This document shows positions 26,197-35,757 of a stretch of 64,000 nt of DNA, piece after piece. A program made the translations under genes and the position numbers. The stretch is from an uncultured Clostridia bacterium (lineage in GTDB: Bacteria > Bacillota > Clostridia > Christensenellales > Borkfalkiaceae): positions 169,650-233,649 of the forward strand of contig CALVXG010000004.1 in NCBI GenBank assembly GCA_944368925.1, written 5' to 3'. The stretch's first letter is position 1, and every line of letters starts with the position of its first letter. The notes under the pieces are model-generated. The model did no database searches. It was not told the DNA's origin and worked only from the letters and a program-made list of their open reading frames with translations.

Positions 26197-29100
26197 ATGA
26201 AAACAAAGATCAAAAGAGGAGTTATGCTTATCGCGTTAGCGATAATGTCGTGTCTTGTGTTTGGGCTTGTAGCCTGCACGAAACCCGAGCCGAGCGAACC
26301 TGTACTCTCGGGCATAAGCATAACAAACAAGACCGAGCTCACAGCCGAATGGCATGCGGGTGACGCGGATAGGACGATCGTTGTCGCCCTTTCTCCCGAG
26401 TCGTTTACGTCGGACAATACCGAGATTACGGTGACCTCGAGCGGAGAGGCGGTGATCGTCGATACCGACGATAGATTCAAGCTACACGCCGTAGCGGATG
26501 GCAAAGCCACCGTGACGGTCGCTGCGGGCGATTTTACCGACAGCGTGGAAATAACTGTGAGTAGAGCCGTGCCGCCGCTCGGCGGCATAGCGATAAATGC
26601 GACGCAGCTCGCCGCCGAGTGGTACATAGGCGAGGCGGACAGGACGGTGACTGTTACGTACGACCCCGCGAGCGACTACAACGCAAGCAATACCCCCGCT
26701 ACCGTTACGAGCAGCAAGCCCGAAATAGTCAAGGTCGACGGAATGAAGCTCAAAGCCGTAGGCGCGGGCACGGCAAAGGTGACCGTTACTGCGGGCGATA
26801 AGACGGATACCGTCACGGTCACCGTAAAGCCCGTTCTGACCGGAGTGGAAATAGCGGGCGTAGACGAAGCTACATACTATAAGGGCGACGAGATAATAAT
26901 AAGCGACTTAAAAGCAACGCTGTCGCCTAACGGGATAACGGAAGAATACGGCGAGAGCTTGACGTTTGAAATAACGTCAAGCGACGAAACGGTAGCCGAG
27001 ATAGTCAAGAACGAAACAACGCAGCAGCCCGAAAAGATAGCTTTTGTCGGCACGGGTGACGTGACGGTAACGTTGCGGTTCTTCGTAACGGATAACGAAC
27101 GCGCGGGCGAAGCGGTCAAAACCGTTACAAAAACGGTGACGGCTGTCGGCGTAAGCTTTGCCGATTCGAGTAAAGTCACGCTTGCGATAGGCGAAAAGTC
27201 TACGAGAAAGGCGAGCGTAACGCCCGATACATACAACGCTGTTTATTCCGTAAAAGACGGCTCGACCGACGTTATAACAGTAAACGCGGCGACGGGCGAG
27301 GTCACGGCAAATGCCGTCGGCGCGGCGGTCGTCGTTGCGACTGTTCAAGGCGGCGCGACTGCGGAGTACGAGGTGGAAGTAATTGCCGCGCTGTCAAGCA
27401 TAATGGTAACTAATGCAACGACGTTTGATAACGATATAAATTACGGCGCGGAAAATATCGAGCTCGATATAATGCTCGACAACGGTTACACTTTTAACAG
27501 TGCCGAGATATCGGTCATTGCTTCCGATACCGATTATGTGAGCGTAATAAATACCGACGGCAAGTATTATGCCGTAATAAACAAGATAACGTACGGCACG
27601 GAAAAATCGAACGGCGTAACGATAGAAATCAAATCCGATCGCTTTAAAAACGTTCAAACCGTTACGCTTAATGTAAAAGTCGCGGCGACCGCGCCCGTTA
27701 TAGAGCTTGCAAGCGAAACGGACATACAGGCGTTTGCCGGCGATATCGTGGCATTGCCCGTTATAAACAAATCGGAAAAATGCGACGGTGACGTTGCGCC
27801 TACCGTAACTATCAAAAAAGGCGAAACCGAAGTAGCGGACGCATACAACGCTCAAAATAACACGTTGACGATAGCCGATCAAGGCGAGGACTATACAGTG
27901 ACTTATTCGCTCACCGACGATCGCGCCGCTTCGCCGCTTACAACAAGCAAGACGATAAACGTCAAGCTTTACCGCAAGGTGTTCAAAGCGGTGACGGGCA
28001 AAAAGGTCTACGATTATCCCGAAGCCGTGTTGGATTTCGATTACGGCATCGATGCCAAATTTGTCGCAGATGCAAATCAAACTGTATCGATACAAGAATC
28101 AGATACCGTACTCGGACAGTTCAATATGACGGCGAGCAAATATTACTATGCCGAAGCCATGTTTACGCTTAAAAATCCGAGCGGCAATTCGTTTGTCGGG
28201 TTAAGTCATTCTTTGCCCGTCGACAGCGGTACGCCCACTCGTTGGCTTGCCGCAATGGTCGATCGCGGCGACCGCAACTTCAAGATAAAAGATATAGATA
28301 TGACGGATGAAACGGGTAAAGAAAGCGGCAATCCCGATTGCTTCAATTACAACCTAAAAGATGTTTTGTATCGCAATCAGTTGGTTGGTTACGGCGGTTT
28401 GACGGACAGCAAAGCAGAAACAGTAAAATTTGCCGTTGCGAGAGTGGGCAAATATTTCTATACCTTTTTAAACGATCAACTCGTAATGGTAAATACCGAT
28501 AAGGACTATTCCGAGCCGACAGTACCCGGTATATTTGGCATAAAGCTCAGCGATACCGAGGCGGGAGTTACGATAGGCGGTATATTGTGGATAGTGGGGC
28601 AGGACGCGACAAATACAAAGCTGAATGAGCTTTATACCGATAAATACTTCGGTTATCATAAATGGGATAAAGGTCCGTCATTCGATAAAACCGACAATGG
28701 TTTTACAACATCTAATGACGTCGGCACTTCGGAAGAAGGCGTAAATGGATGTTATATGTTAAGCGGCATAACCCCCTATGTCGTATTCGACGGCGATTTT
28801 AAGGTCGAGTACGATTATACGAACACGAAAGCGGAATATGAGGCAGTTAGATGGACGCGCGGCGCTTTGCTTAACATAGTATCGGCGCTAAGTCATACGG
28901 ATGGCGGGCAACAACAAGTTATGGCGTCGGTGGGCGTACGTATCACGGGAAACAACGCAACTTCGGGCAACAACGTCGTATATCACGGAAGTCCCGCCAT
29001 GCAGGAGAGCGGCGTGCCGTTTAATGCCGACGATGTAGATCTGTCGGGAAGCGGAGCGAATCAAGCAAGCTTTATCGACAATAACTACACCTCTGAAAAA

Positions 29101-29334
29101 CCGTACACCACGCTTGCCGTGCATAACAATGAAAGCATACATTTCTCGGTGGAGCGCAGGCTCAAATCCGATCATGCCGAGTATACGATGAAGATCACGA
29201 TAGGCGGCAATACGGTTACTCGAGTGATGGACGTAAATTGCGCCGGGTGGAGCGATCCCGTGATGTTTATTTGGGGCAACCAGAGCAATCACGGCACTGT
29301 TTCCAACATCGTTTATCAGACGATTTCGGCGTAA
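26197..29334 (+). CDS. Large surface lipoprotein with bacterial Ig-like repeats
   Basis: About 1045 residues. Of three consecutive ATGs (26191, 26194, 26197) the last has the best distance from GGAGGG. A lipoprotein signal ends in a LVAC lipobox near residue 27. At least three BIG_2-like Ig modules follow (about residues 35-115, 118-205 and 290-380, with repeated G-x-A-x-V-T-V strands), then further beta domains and two jelly-roll-like C-terminal domains (about 600-800 and 820-1045). The last domain is nearly identical to that of the next gene, including a 52-base stretch without difference. It is probably a glycan-binding surface protein that feeds the importer. No catalytic motif was seen. 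Confidence 0.75.
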   Translation: MKTKIKRGVMLIALAIMSCLVFGLVACTKPEPSEPVLSGISITNKTELTAEWHAGDADRTIVVALSPESFTSDNTEITVTSSGEAVIVDTDDRFKLHAVADGKATVTVAAGDFTDSVEITVSRAVPPLGGIAINATQLAAEWYIGEADRTVTVTYDPASDYNASNTPATVTSSKPEIVKVDGMKLKAVGAGTAKVTVTAGDKTDTVTVTVKPVLTGVEIAGVDEATYYKGDEIIISDLKATLSPNGITEEYGESLTFEITSSDETVAEIVKNETTQQPEKIAFVGTGDVTVTLRFFVTDNERAGEAVKTVTKTVTAVGVSFADSSKVTLAIGEKSTRKASVTPDTYNAVYSVKDGSTDVITVNAATGEVTANAVGAAVVVATVQGGATAEYEVEVIAALSSIMVTNATTFDNDINYGAENIELDIMLDNGYTFNSAEISVIASDTDYVSVINTDGKYYAVINKITYGTEKSNGVTIEIKSDRFKNVQTVTLNVKVAATAPVIELASETDIQAFAGDIVALPVINKSEKCDGDVAPTVTIKKGETEVADAYNAQNNTLTIADQGEDYTVTYSLTDDRAASPLTTSKTINVKLYRKVFKAVTGKKVYDYPEAVLDFDYGIDAKFVADANQTVSIQESDTVLGQFNMTASKYYYAEAMFTLKNPSGNSFVGLSHSLPVDSGTPTRWLAAMVDRGDRNFKIKDIDMTDETGKESGNPDCFNYNLKDVLYRNQLVGYGGLTDSKAETVKFAVARVGKYFYTFLNDQLVMVNTDKDYSEPTVPGIFGIKLSDTEAGVTIGGILWIVGQDATNTKLNELYTDKYFGYHKWDKGPSFDKTDNGFTTSNDVGTSEEGVNGCYMLSGITPYVVFDGDFKVEYDYTNTKAEYEAVRWTRGALLNIVSALSHTDGGQQQVMASVGVRITGNNATSGNNVVYHGSPAMQESGVPFNADDVDLSGSGANQASFIDNNYTSEKPYTTLAVHNNESIHFSVERRLKSDHAEYTMKITIGGNTVTRVMDVNCAGWSDPVMFIWGNQSNHGTVSNIVYQTISA

Positions 29335-29371
29335 ATTACCGCCGCATGCGCAAAATAAATATAGAGACGTT

Positions 29372-31852
29372 ATGAAAAAAAGAATATTTGCTATTATTAT
29401 ATTATGTCTGTCGCTATGCCTTTCGGCTTGCTTTATCGCGGCGTGCGGGAACGGCGGCAATAAAGACGCGGCGGCGTTGAGTGTTGAAATCACCAACAAA
29501 ACCGCGCTTACAGCCGATTGGTACGTTTACGGCGAGGAACGCACGGTGGAATATTCCGCGCCCGACGGCGCGCCGGTTACGATAATTTCGGACGACGAGG
29601 GCGTGATAAAGGCGGAAGGCGCAACGCTGTCGCCGGTGCGCGGCGGCAAAGCCACCGTTACCGTAAAGGCGGGCAGACACAGCGACAGCGTGGATATAAC
29701 CGTTTTGCCCGCGCTGTCCGCTCTGAATATTTCCAACAAATCGGAGCTGCTCGCCGCATGGGTGATAGGCGACGGCACACGCACGGTAAACGTCGATTCG
29801 GTACTCGGCGGCCCGTACGTCGTTTCGTCGAGCGACGAGAGCGTGATCGAGGTGAGCGACAACACGCTGACGGCAAAGGCGGTGGGCGAGGCGACCGTTA
29901 CGGTAAAAGCGGGGAGCTATTCGGACTCCGTCACGCTTACCGTGCGACCCGTTTTGAGCGAGCTCGTCATAGAGAACAAAAGCGAACTCGTCGGCGCGCC
30001 TATGCTCGTAGACGACAGCTTCCGTTTGAAGGTAGATTTGGCCCCGTCGGCGTATTACGACAGGCGCAATACAAAGGTAGAGATCGTTTCTTCCGATCCG
30101 ACGGTCGCCGAGATCGACGGCTACGATATAAAAGCGCTGTCGAGCGGCAACGCGACCGTCACGGTAAAGTATGCGGATAAGTCCGATTCGGTATCCGTAA
30201 AAGTCGTGTCGGCGCGCCCGACGATCACCGTTGATGGAAATCCGGATGAGATATCAAGCGGCGTTAAATCGTTCCTTATCCCGACCGTTACCGCAAAATC
30301 GGTCGATAACTCGGCAATAAGCAATATAGATATTACTCTGTCCGATACCGAAAAAATGCAATACGACGCCGCAACGAGAACGCTCACCGTAACGGAATAC
30401 GGTGAATATTCGATAACATTTGCGGTTGCCGACCGCGCCGACGCAAACAACACTGCGAGCGTGACGTTGCCCGTAAAAGTTTACCGAAACGTGTTCAAAG
30501 CCGTTACGAGCCCGAGCGATCTCGACGCGACGTTCGATTATGCGGACAACAGCATGTATGCCGAGAATAAAGATCAAAAGCTTACGACTACCGCTAATCC
30601 GCTTGTGCTCGGACAGTTCGACATGGCGGCAAGCAAATACTATTACGCCGAAGCTAAGTTTTCGGTCGTCGATCCGCAAAGCTGGGTCCAAGTGGGTATG
30701 AGCCATTCGCCAGACGGCGAGAACGGCAAGTCGCCGCTCGATTGGCTCGTAGGCTACGTCGATAGGGCGGGTACGGACAGCAAGCCGGAAACGCGCTTTA
30801 TGCTCAAAGACATAGACATATATAACGATCCGAGCTGGGCTAACACGGTGCAAGATTATCAACAGTTCGATATACAAAATTATCGCGGGATAACGGACGG
30901 CAACCGTCACGAAATCACGCTCGCGACCATGCGAATGGGAGAGAACTTCTATTGGTTCGTAAACGGCAGTTATGCGGGCGGCTGGTGCGATATGGGCTAT
31001 GCGAATGTAGAGACCGCGCCCGGTATTTACGGATATTGCATGCACTATCCGAGCAGCGGCAGAGTCACGATATCCGAAATAGATTGGATCTCGGGCGAGC
31101 AGGCGACGAGGCAAAAGCATGACGCGCTTATGACGAAAAAGCTTTTCGACTATCACGTTTGGAACGAAAAGCATCTGAATTTTACGCCGCTGGGAAGCGG
31201 GCTCGGCTTTACCGTCAACGAAAATTGCGATACGGCTTACGACGACGGCAATGCGAACAATTGCTTTATGAAGTCGGGCATAACTACGTATACGGTGATA
31301 GACGGCGATTTTAAGGTCGAGTACGATTATACGAACACGAAAGCGGAATATGAGGCTGTTAGATGGACGCGCGGCGCGCTGCTCAACATCTTATCGGCGC
31401 CGAAACACAACGACGGATATCAAAAAGCGGTTATGGCGTCGGTCGGCGTGCGTATTACGGGAAACAACGCAAATTCGGGCAACAACGTCGTATATCACGG
31501 CAGCCCCGCCATGCAAGAGCAAGGCGTGCCGTTTAGCACCGAAGACGTCGATCTATCCGGAAACGGAACGAATCAAGCGAGCTTTACCGATAGTAACTAC
31601 ACGTCGACTAACCCGTATACCACGCTTGCCGTGCATAACGGCGATAAAGTACATTTCTCGGTGGAACGCAGGCTTAGACCCGATCATGCCGAGTATACGA
31701 TGAAGATCACGGTAAACGGCAATACAGTCACTCGCGTGATGAAAGTAAGTTGCGACGGGTGGAGCGATCCCGTGATGCTTGTATGGTCGAATCAGAGCAA
31801 TTTCGGCACGGTGTCAGATATAAGCCTGCAACAGGTCGGAAACGAGGTGTGA
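29372..31852 (+). CDS. Second Ig-like surface lipoprotein, paralogue of the previous gene
   Basis: 826 residues with a lipoprotein signal (lipobox FIAAC near residue 25), three BIG_2-like repeats in the first 300 residues and the same two C-terminal beta domains as the upstream paralogue. The N-terminal repeats are only moderately similar between the two, while the final ~170 residues are almost identical at the DNA level. That points to tandem duplication followed by gene conversion or constraint at the C-terminus. The ribosome binding site is weak. It lies directly upstream of a binding-protein gene and likely works with it on the cell surface. Confidence 0.75.
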   Translation: MKKRIFAIIILCLSLCLSACFIAACGNGGNKDAAALSVEITNKTALTADWYVYGEERTVEYSAPDGAPVTIISDDEGVIKAEGATLSPVRGGKATVTVKAGRHSDSVDITVLPALSALNISNKSELLAAWVIGDGTRTVNVDSVLGGPYVVSSSDESVIEVSDNTLTAKAVGEATVTVKAGSYSDSVTLTVRPVLSELVIENKSELVGAPMLVDDSFRLKVDLAPSAYYDRRNTKVEIVSSDPTVAEIDGYDIKALSSGNATVTVKYADKSDSVSVKVVSARPTITVDGNPDEISSGVKSFLIPTVTAKSVDNSAISNIDITLSDTEKMQYDAATRTLTVTEYGEYSITFAVADRADANNTASVTLPVKVYRNVFKAVTSPSDLDATFDYADNSMYAENKDQKLTTTANPLVLGQFDMAASKYYYAEAKFSVVDPQSWVQVGMSHSPDGENGKSPLDWLVGYVDRAGTDSKPETRFMLKDIDIYNDPSWANTVQDYQQFDIQNYRGITDGNRHEITLATMRMGENFYWFVNGSYAGGWCDMGYANVETAPGIYGYCMHYPSSGRVTISEIDWISGEQATRQKHDALMTKKLFDYHVWNEKHLNFTPLGSGLGFTVNENCDTAYDDGNANNCFMKSGITTYTVIDGDFKVEYDYTNTKAEYEAVRWTRGALLNILSAPKHNDGYQKAVMASVGVRITGNNANSGNNVVYHGSPAMQEQGVPFSTEDVDLSGNGTNQASFTDSNYTSTNPYTTLAVHNGDKVHFSVERRLRPDHAEYTMKITVNGNTVTRVMKVSCDGWSDPVMLVWSNQSNFGTVSDISLQQVGNEV

Positions 31853-31854
31853 CG

Positions 31855-33669
31855 ATGAAGAGCAAAATAAAAAAGACGATAGCGGCAATGTGTTGTGCGG
31901 CGATATGTATAGCGACTGTTCCGTGCATGACTGCATGCGGTAACGGCGGGAAAACGCTAAAAGACGAATATACGGTCAAATATGACCTAAATTACGACGG
32001 CGCTTCGTCGCGCACCGTTTCGTATCAGGCGGGATTGTTGCCCGTAGATTGGAACGCGACGCGCGACGGTTACGAGCTCACGGGCTGGTTTACCGACAAG
32101 GCGTGCACTTCCGAATATAATTTCTACAAGCGCATACAAAGCGACGTCACTCTGTATGCGTCGTGGAAAAAGCAATCGGATAAAGTTACCGTTACCTTCG
32201 ACGGCAATTGTTACGGCAAGGAAAAAGATACGGCGGTTCAGGTAGATAAGGGCGGCAAGATAAAAGAAAAGCTCGCGCCCGATGTAGACAAGGTTGGGTT
32301 CGATTTCGTCGGCTGGTACAAGGATGAAGCAGGCACGCAAAAATTCGACTTCGAAAACGATACGGTAAACGACGATCTGCGGCTGTATGCCAAATACGTC
32401 TATGATGATTCGGTGGAGCGCGAAAAGGACGGAACGCCCGTTTACGAAAACACGCGAATCAATCTTTGGATGGCGGGCGACGTTGTCGGCGATCGCATTA
32501 AGTATATAAGCGAGATAGTCGACAGGTTCAACGCCGAATATGCGGGAAAGATAAACGTCAACGCCACGTCGAGTTTGCTTAATCAAAACACATATAGCAT
32601 GCGTTTTTACGAATCGTCGTCCAAATCGGGTATACCGTCGTCATATTATCCCGTAGCAGATATTTACGATCTTGCGGGGATCACTTACGATCCCGCCGCT
32701 TGGTACGAGGGCATGAGCGCGGAAACATACTTCGAGGACCGCATGTACAACGTACCGATCGTCGCGGGCATACCGCATTTGGTGTATAATAAAGAGCTGA
32801 TGCGAGAGTATAACGAAAACGGCGCTATGCCTAATAGTTATACGCAGTTCGCGGCGCTGCTCAAAACGGCTTACAGCGTCGAAAAAGAAAATAACCCCGC
32901 ATTCCGCGCGATTGTCATGGGAAATTCATGGGGCAATCAGATCATAACAAGCCACGCGTCGTTTTTACAAAACGACGCCGAATACTATCGCTACGAAAAC
33001 GGCAATTACGTCAATAAATGGAGCGAAACTGTCGGCGGACAAAACGCGCTCACGGCGTTTGACAATCTGTATTCGCTGTTCGGAAAGGACGGCGAGTGCG
33101 GCGGCGAATTCCTTACGAGCGGGCACAACGATGCCGACATCGTTTCCAAGGTCGGCAGCGGCGACGCCTTTATGGGCGTGTGCAGCTTCCCCGGTCAAGC
33201 CGCAAAGATCGTGCGCAACGGCAAGATCGGCGTACTGCCGCTTTCGGGACTGTTCTCGAACGGAGAAAACAAGGAACTGATACCCGCATATACGATGGGA
33301 CTCGGGTTTTACAAGGCAAAGAATCTGACCAACACCGAGCTTGCGGCTTGCGCCGTGTTTGCCGATTATTTTACAAAACATTCTTATTTGTTGGCGCGCG
33401 GCGGTTGGTATCCCGTTTATAAAGCGGCGCTGACCGATAAAGGTTTTACCGAGACAGAATTTCAATCGCTTAAATTCATGGCAGATTTCTTCGAGGACAT
33501 AGGCGACCCCGAAAACTTTATCGCTATGTACGGTCATCCCAACAGGCGCACTATCGCCGAAAGTACGGCAAATGATTTTCTTGTGCCTTTCTTACAGGGT
33601 AACGGCGAGAATTCAAGCGATTTGCTCGACGCTTTGGCTAAGAGTTTGCCCGGCAATCTGGCTTATTAA
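31855..33669 (+). CDS. ABC solute-binding lipoprotein with two N-terminal Flg_new repeats
   Basis: 604 residues from ATG 31855; upstream sequence in the same frame belongs to the previous gene. A lipobox (MTAC) is near residue 24. Two Listeria-Bacteroides (Flg_new) repeats of about 70 residues follow (about 35-105 and 108-180), recognised by GYELTGWFTDKACT and GFDFVGWYKDEAGT plus the LYASW/LYAKY endings. The rest (about 195-604) is a CUT1-type solute-binding domain with INLWMAGDVVGDRIKY and NVPIVAGIPHLVYNK. Repeats of this kind usually sit on surface adhesins, so fusion to a transport receptor is unusual. It has no permease genes directly beside it and may share the permeases at 37202-39176. 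Confidence 0.82.
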   Translation: MKSKIKKTIAAMCCAAICIATVPCMTACGNGGKTLKDEYTVKYDLNYDGASSRTVSYQAGLLPVDWNATRDGYELTGWFTDKACTSEYNFYKRIQSDVTLYASWKKQSDKVTVTFDGNCYGKEKDTAVQVDKGGKIKEKLAPDVDKVGFDFVGWYKDEAGTQKFDFENDTVNDDLRLYAKYVYDDSVEREKDGTPVYENTRINLWMAGDVVGDRIKYISEIVDRFNAEYAGKINVNATSSLLNQNTYSMRFYESSSKSGIPSSYYPVADIYDLAGITYDPAAWYEGMSAETYFEDRMYNVPIVAGIPHLVYNKELMREYNENGAMPNSYTQFAALLKTAYSVEKENNPAFRAIVMGNSWGNQIITSHASFLQNDAEYYRYENGNYVNKWSETVGGQNALTAFDNLYSLFGKDGECGGEFLTSGHNDADIVSKVGSGDAFMGVCSFPGQAAKIVRNGKIGVLPLSGLFSNGENKELIPAYTMGLGFYKAKNLTNTELAACAVFADYFTKHSYLLARGGWYPVYKAALTDKGFTETEFQSLKFMADFFEDIGDPENFIAMYGHPNRRTIAESTANDFLVPFLQGNGENSSDLLDALAKSLPGNLAY

Positions 33670-33678
33670 GGAGCGGCT

Positions 33679-35733
33679 ATGAAAAAATACGTTAAACATA
33701 TAATTTGCGCAATTTTGGCGCTTGCCGTAGTTCCGTTATTTGCGGCGTGCGGAAATAAAAACGATAATGCGGAGCGAACGGATTTTCCCGAACCGACCGA
33801 TAAGTCGTCGTGGCAAGTAGCGTCGCCCGACGGAAGCATAAAGTCGGACATCGTTATGAATGCGGAAGGAAAGCTTTTGTATTCGGTCAAAAAAGGAAAC
33901 ACAACGGTGGTCGACAGCTCGTCGCTCGGCATGTCTATTTTGGAGGACGATTTCAGGCTGCTCGACGTCGAAAGTTCGGATATGAAGCGGATAACCGGTT
34001 CTTACGAAAACAAATCGGGCAAGCATGCTTCCGTGAATTACGACTGCAACGAACTTACGCTCACGTTTAAAGGTTGGTCGTTTTATTTTGACGTAGTTAT
34101 GCGTTGTTATGACGACGGATATGCGTTTAGGTACAACATTCGCGCGATAGACGGATCGAGCGGCGTCATGACGGTGGAGAGTGAAAACAGCGAGTTCGCT
34201 TTGCCCGAAAATTCGGTCATGTGGACGCAGGTGTACAAGCCGATATTTAATTGGGTGACGTCGTTCGCATACGAAGAACCGTATGTGCGTCGGCGGTCGG
34301 ACGGCGTATCGGTAGGCGAATATCTGTCGTTCCCCACGCTTTACCGCGCAGGCAACAGCGACGTGTATTCGCTTTTGACCGAGAGCGAGCTAATAGGCAG
34401 CGGATATTACGGATCGTATCTAACCGCGCCCGACGGCATGAGTAACAGCGGCGTATTGCAAACGGTGATGACGCCGGCGGGCGTTCAGACCGATAACGAC
34501 AGGATAGAATATCCGTTCTCGTCGCCGTGGCGCGTCGGCATAACGGGCGATCTCAAAACGGTGGTGGAGAGCGAACTGACCGAAAAACTGTACGACGACA
34601 GCGCGTCCGCGCTTTGGACGCCCGACGGTTACGAGGGCGATGCGGAAGATTATTGGGACTGGGTCGATCCCGGCGTTACGTCGTGGAGCTGGCTGTATCA
34701 ACAAAAGTGCGCGGGCAGCGACTATACCACGGTCGCCGGCACGGTCAGCGGAAAATGGCATCAGGAAAATAACGCCATACACCGCGATTATGTGGATCTT
34801 GCAGCCGAAATGGGGTGGAAGTACGTGTTACTCGACGGCGGCTGGAACCAAGACCAAACCCAAGCTACCGAGTTTATGAAATATGCCCACGACAAAGGCA
34901 TAGGCGTGTTCGTGTGGTGCGACGCGCTCAACAGCTTTTCAAACGGCAATGCGGACGTTTTAAAAACCAAATTGGATAAATGGAAAGCGCTCGGTGTGGA
35001 CGGGATCAAGATAGACTTTTTCGACGGGCAGGAAGCCGTAGGGAATAAGCACCAAGGCGAGGACGTCGACACTATCAAGTGGTACGAAACGGTCTATCAA
35101 GAGTGTGCCAAGCGTCAAATGTTGGTAAATCCTCACGGCTGTAACAAGCCGACGGGCGAGCGCAGAAAATATCCAAACGTCATTAACCGAGAAGCGGTGT
35201 ACGGCGGAGAAAAACAGAATATACCGTCGTCGTATACCGTTATGTCCATGTACACGCGAGGCGTGGTAGGTCCTACCGATTTTACGCCCATGGTCAAGAA
35301 CATGGCGAGCAGCGGCGCGTCCATGATCCACAATATGGCGCTTGCGACACTGTACGAGAGCGGCGCGCCCAGCTTTGGCGATTGGGTGGCGGAATATCGC
35401 GACGAAAATGTAAAAAGCTACTATGCCGCGCTTAAAGCTTTGCACGACGACACTGTGTTCCTTTGCGGTACGCCCGACAGATTTTACTGCGCGGCGATCA
35501 AAATGGGCGACGATTGGTTTGTGGCGTGTATAAACGGCATTATCGAATCGGACGTATCATTCGACTTCGGGTTCTTGGAGGGCGGCACGTATTCCGCGGA
35601 TATATATACGGAAAGCGCAAAGGGCGCGACCGAAGTAACAAAGACGACGGAGTCCGTAACAAGTTCGTCGAATAAAACGATAAAAGTTTTTGAAGACGGC
35701 GGGTTCGTTATACATCTCAAAAAACAGGCGTAA
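33679..35733 (+). CDS. Secreted GH97 lipoprotein, probably retaining alpha-galactosidase type
   Basis: 684 residues, with an AGGAG site and a lipoprotein signal ending FAAC near residue 22, so it acts outside the membrane. The N-terminal beta-sandwich domain contains WQVASPDGSIK near the start, typical of GH97. The TIM barrel holds KYVLLDGGWN and VDGIKIDFFDGQ, with Asp446 at the position of the nucleophile in retaining GH97 enzymes (alpha-galactosidases such as BtGH97b). Inverting SusB-type enzymes use Glu bases instead, so the retaining subgroup is favoured. A C-terminal beta domain ends the protein. Most characterised members come from Bacteroidota. It is the only clearly exported glycosidase in the locus. 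Confidence 0.85.
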   Translation: MKKYVKHIICAILALAVVPLFAACGNKNDNAERTDFPEPTDKSSWQVASPDGSIKSDIVMNAEGKLLYSVKKGNTTVVDSSSLGMSILEDDFRLLDVESSDMKRITGSYENKSGKHASVNYDCNELTLTFKGWSFYFDVVMRCYDDGYAFRYNIRAIDGSSGVMTVESENSEFALPENSVMWTQVYKPIFNWVTSFAYEEPYVRRRSDGVSVGEYLSFPTLYRAGNSDVYSLLTESELIGSGYYGSYLTAPDGMSNSGVLQTVMTPAGVQTDNDRIEYPFSSPWRVGITGDLKTVVESELTEKLYDDSASALWTPDGYEGDAEDYWDWVDPGVTSWSWLYQQKCAGSDYTTVAGTVSGKWHQENNAIHRDYVDLAAEMGWKYVLLDGGWNQDQTQATEFMKYAHDKGIGVFVWCDALNSFSNGNADVLKTKLDKWKALGVDGIKIDFFDGQEAVGNKHQGEDVDTIKWYETVYQECAKRQMLVNPHGCNKPTGERRKYPNVINREAVYGGEKQNIPSSYTVMSMYTRGVVGPTDFTPMVKNMASSGASMIHNMALATLYESGAPSFGDWVAEYRDENVKSYYAALKALHDDTVFLCGTPDRFYCAAIKMGDDWFVACINGIIESDVSFDFGFLEGGTYSADIYTESAKGATEVTKTTESVTSSSNKTIKVFEDGGFVIHLKKQA

Positions 35734-35757
35734 CAGCCTAAAAATAAGGAGTATATC

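Noticed and set aside
26300-30200. Repeated short motifs suggesting a CRISPR or tandem DNA repeat.
   Set aside because: The repeats are protein-level Ig-like modules with variable DNA, without spacer structure.
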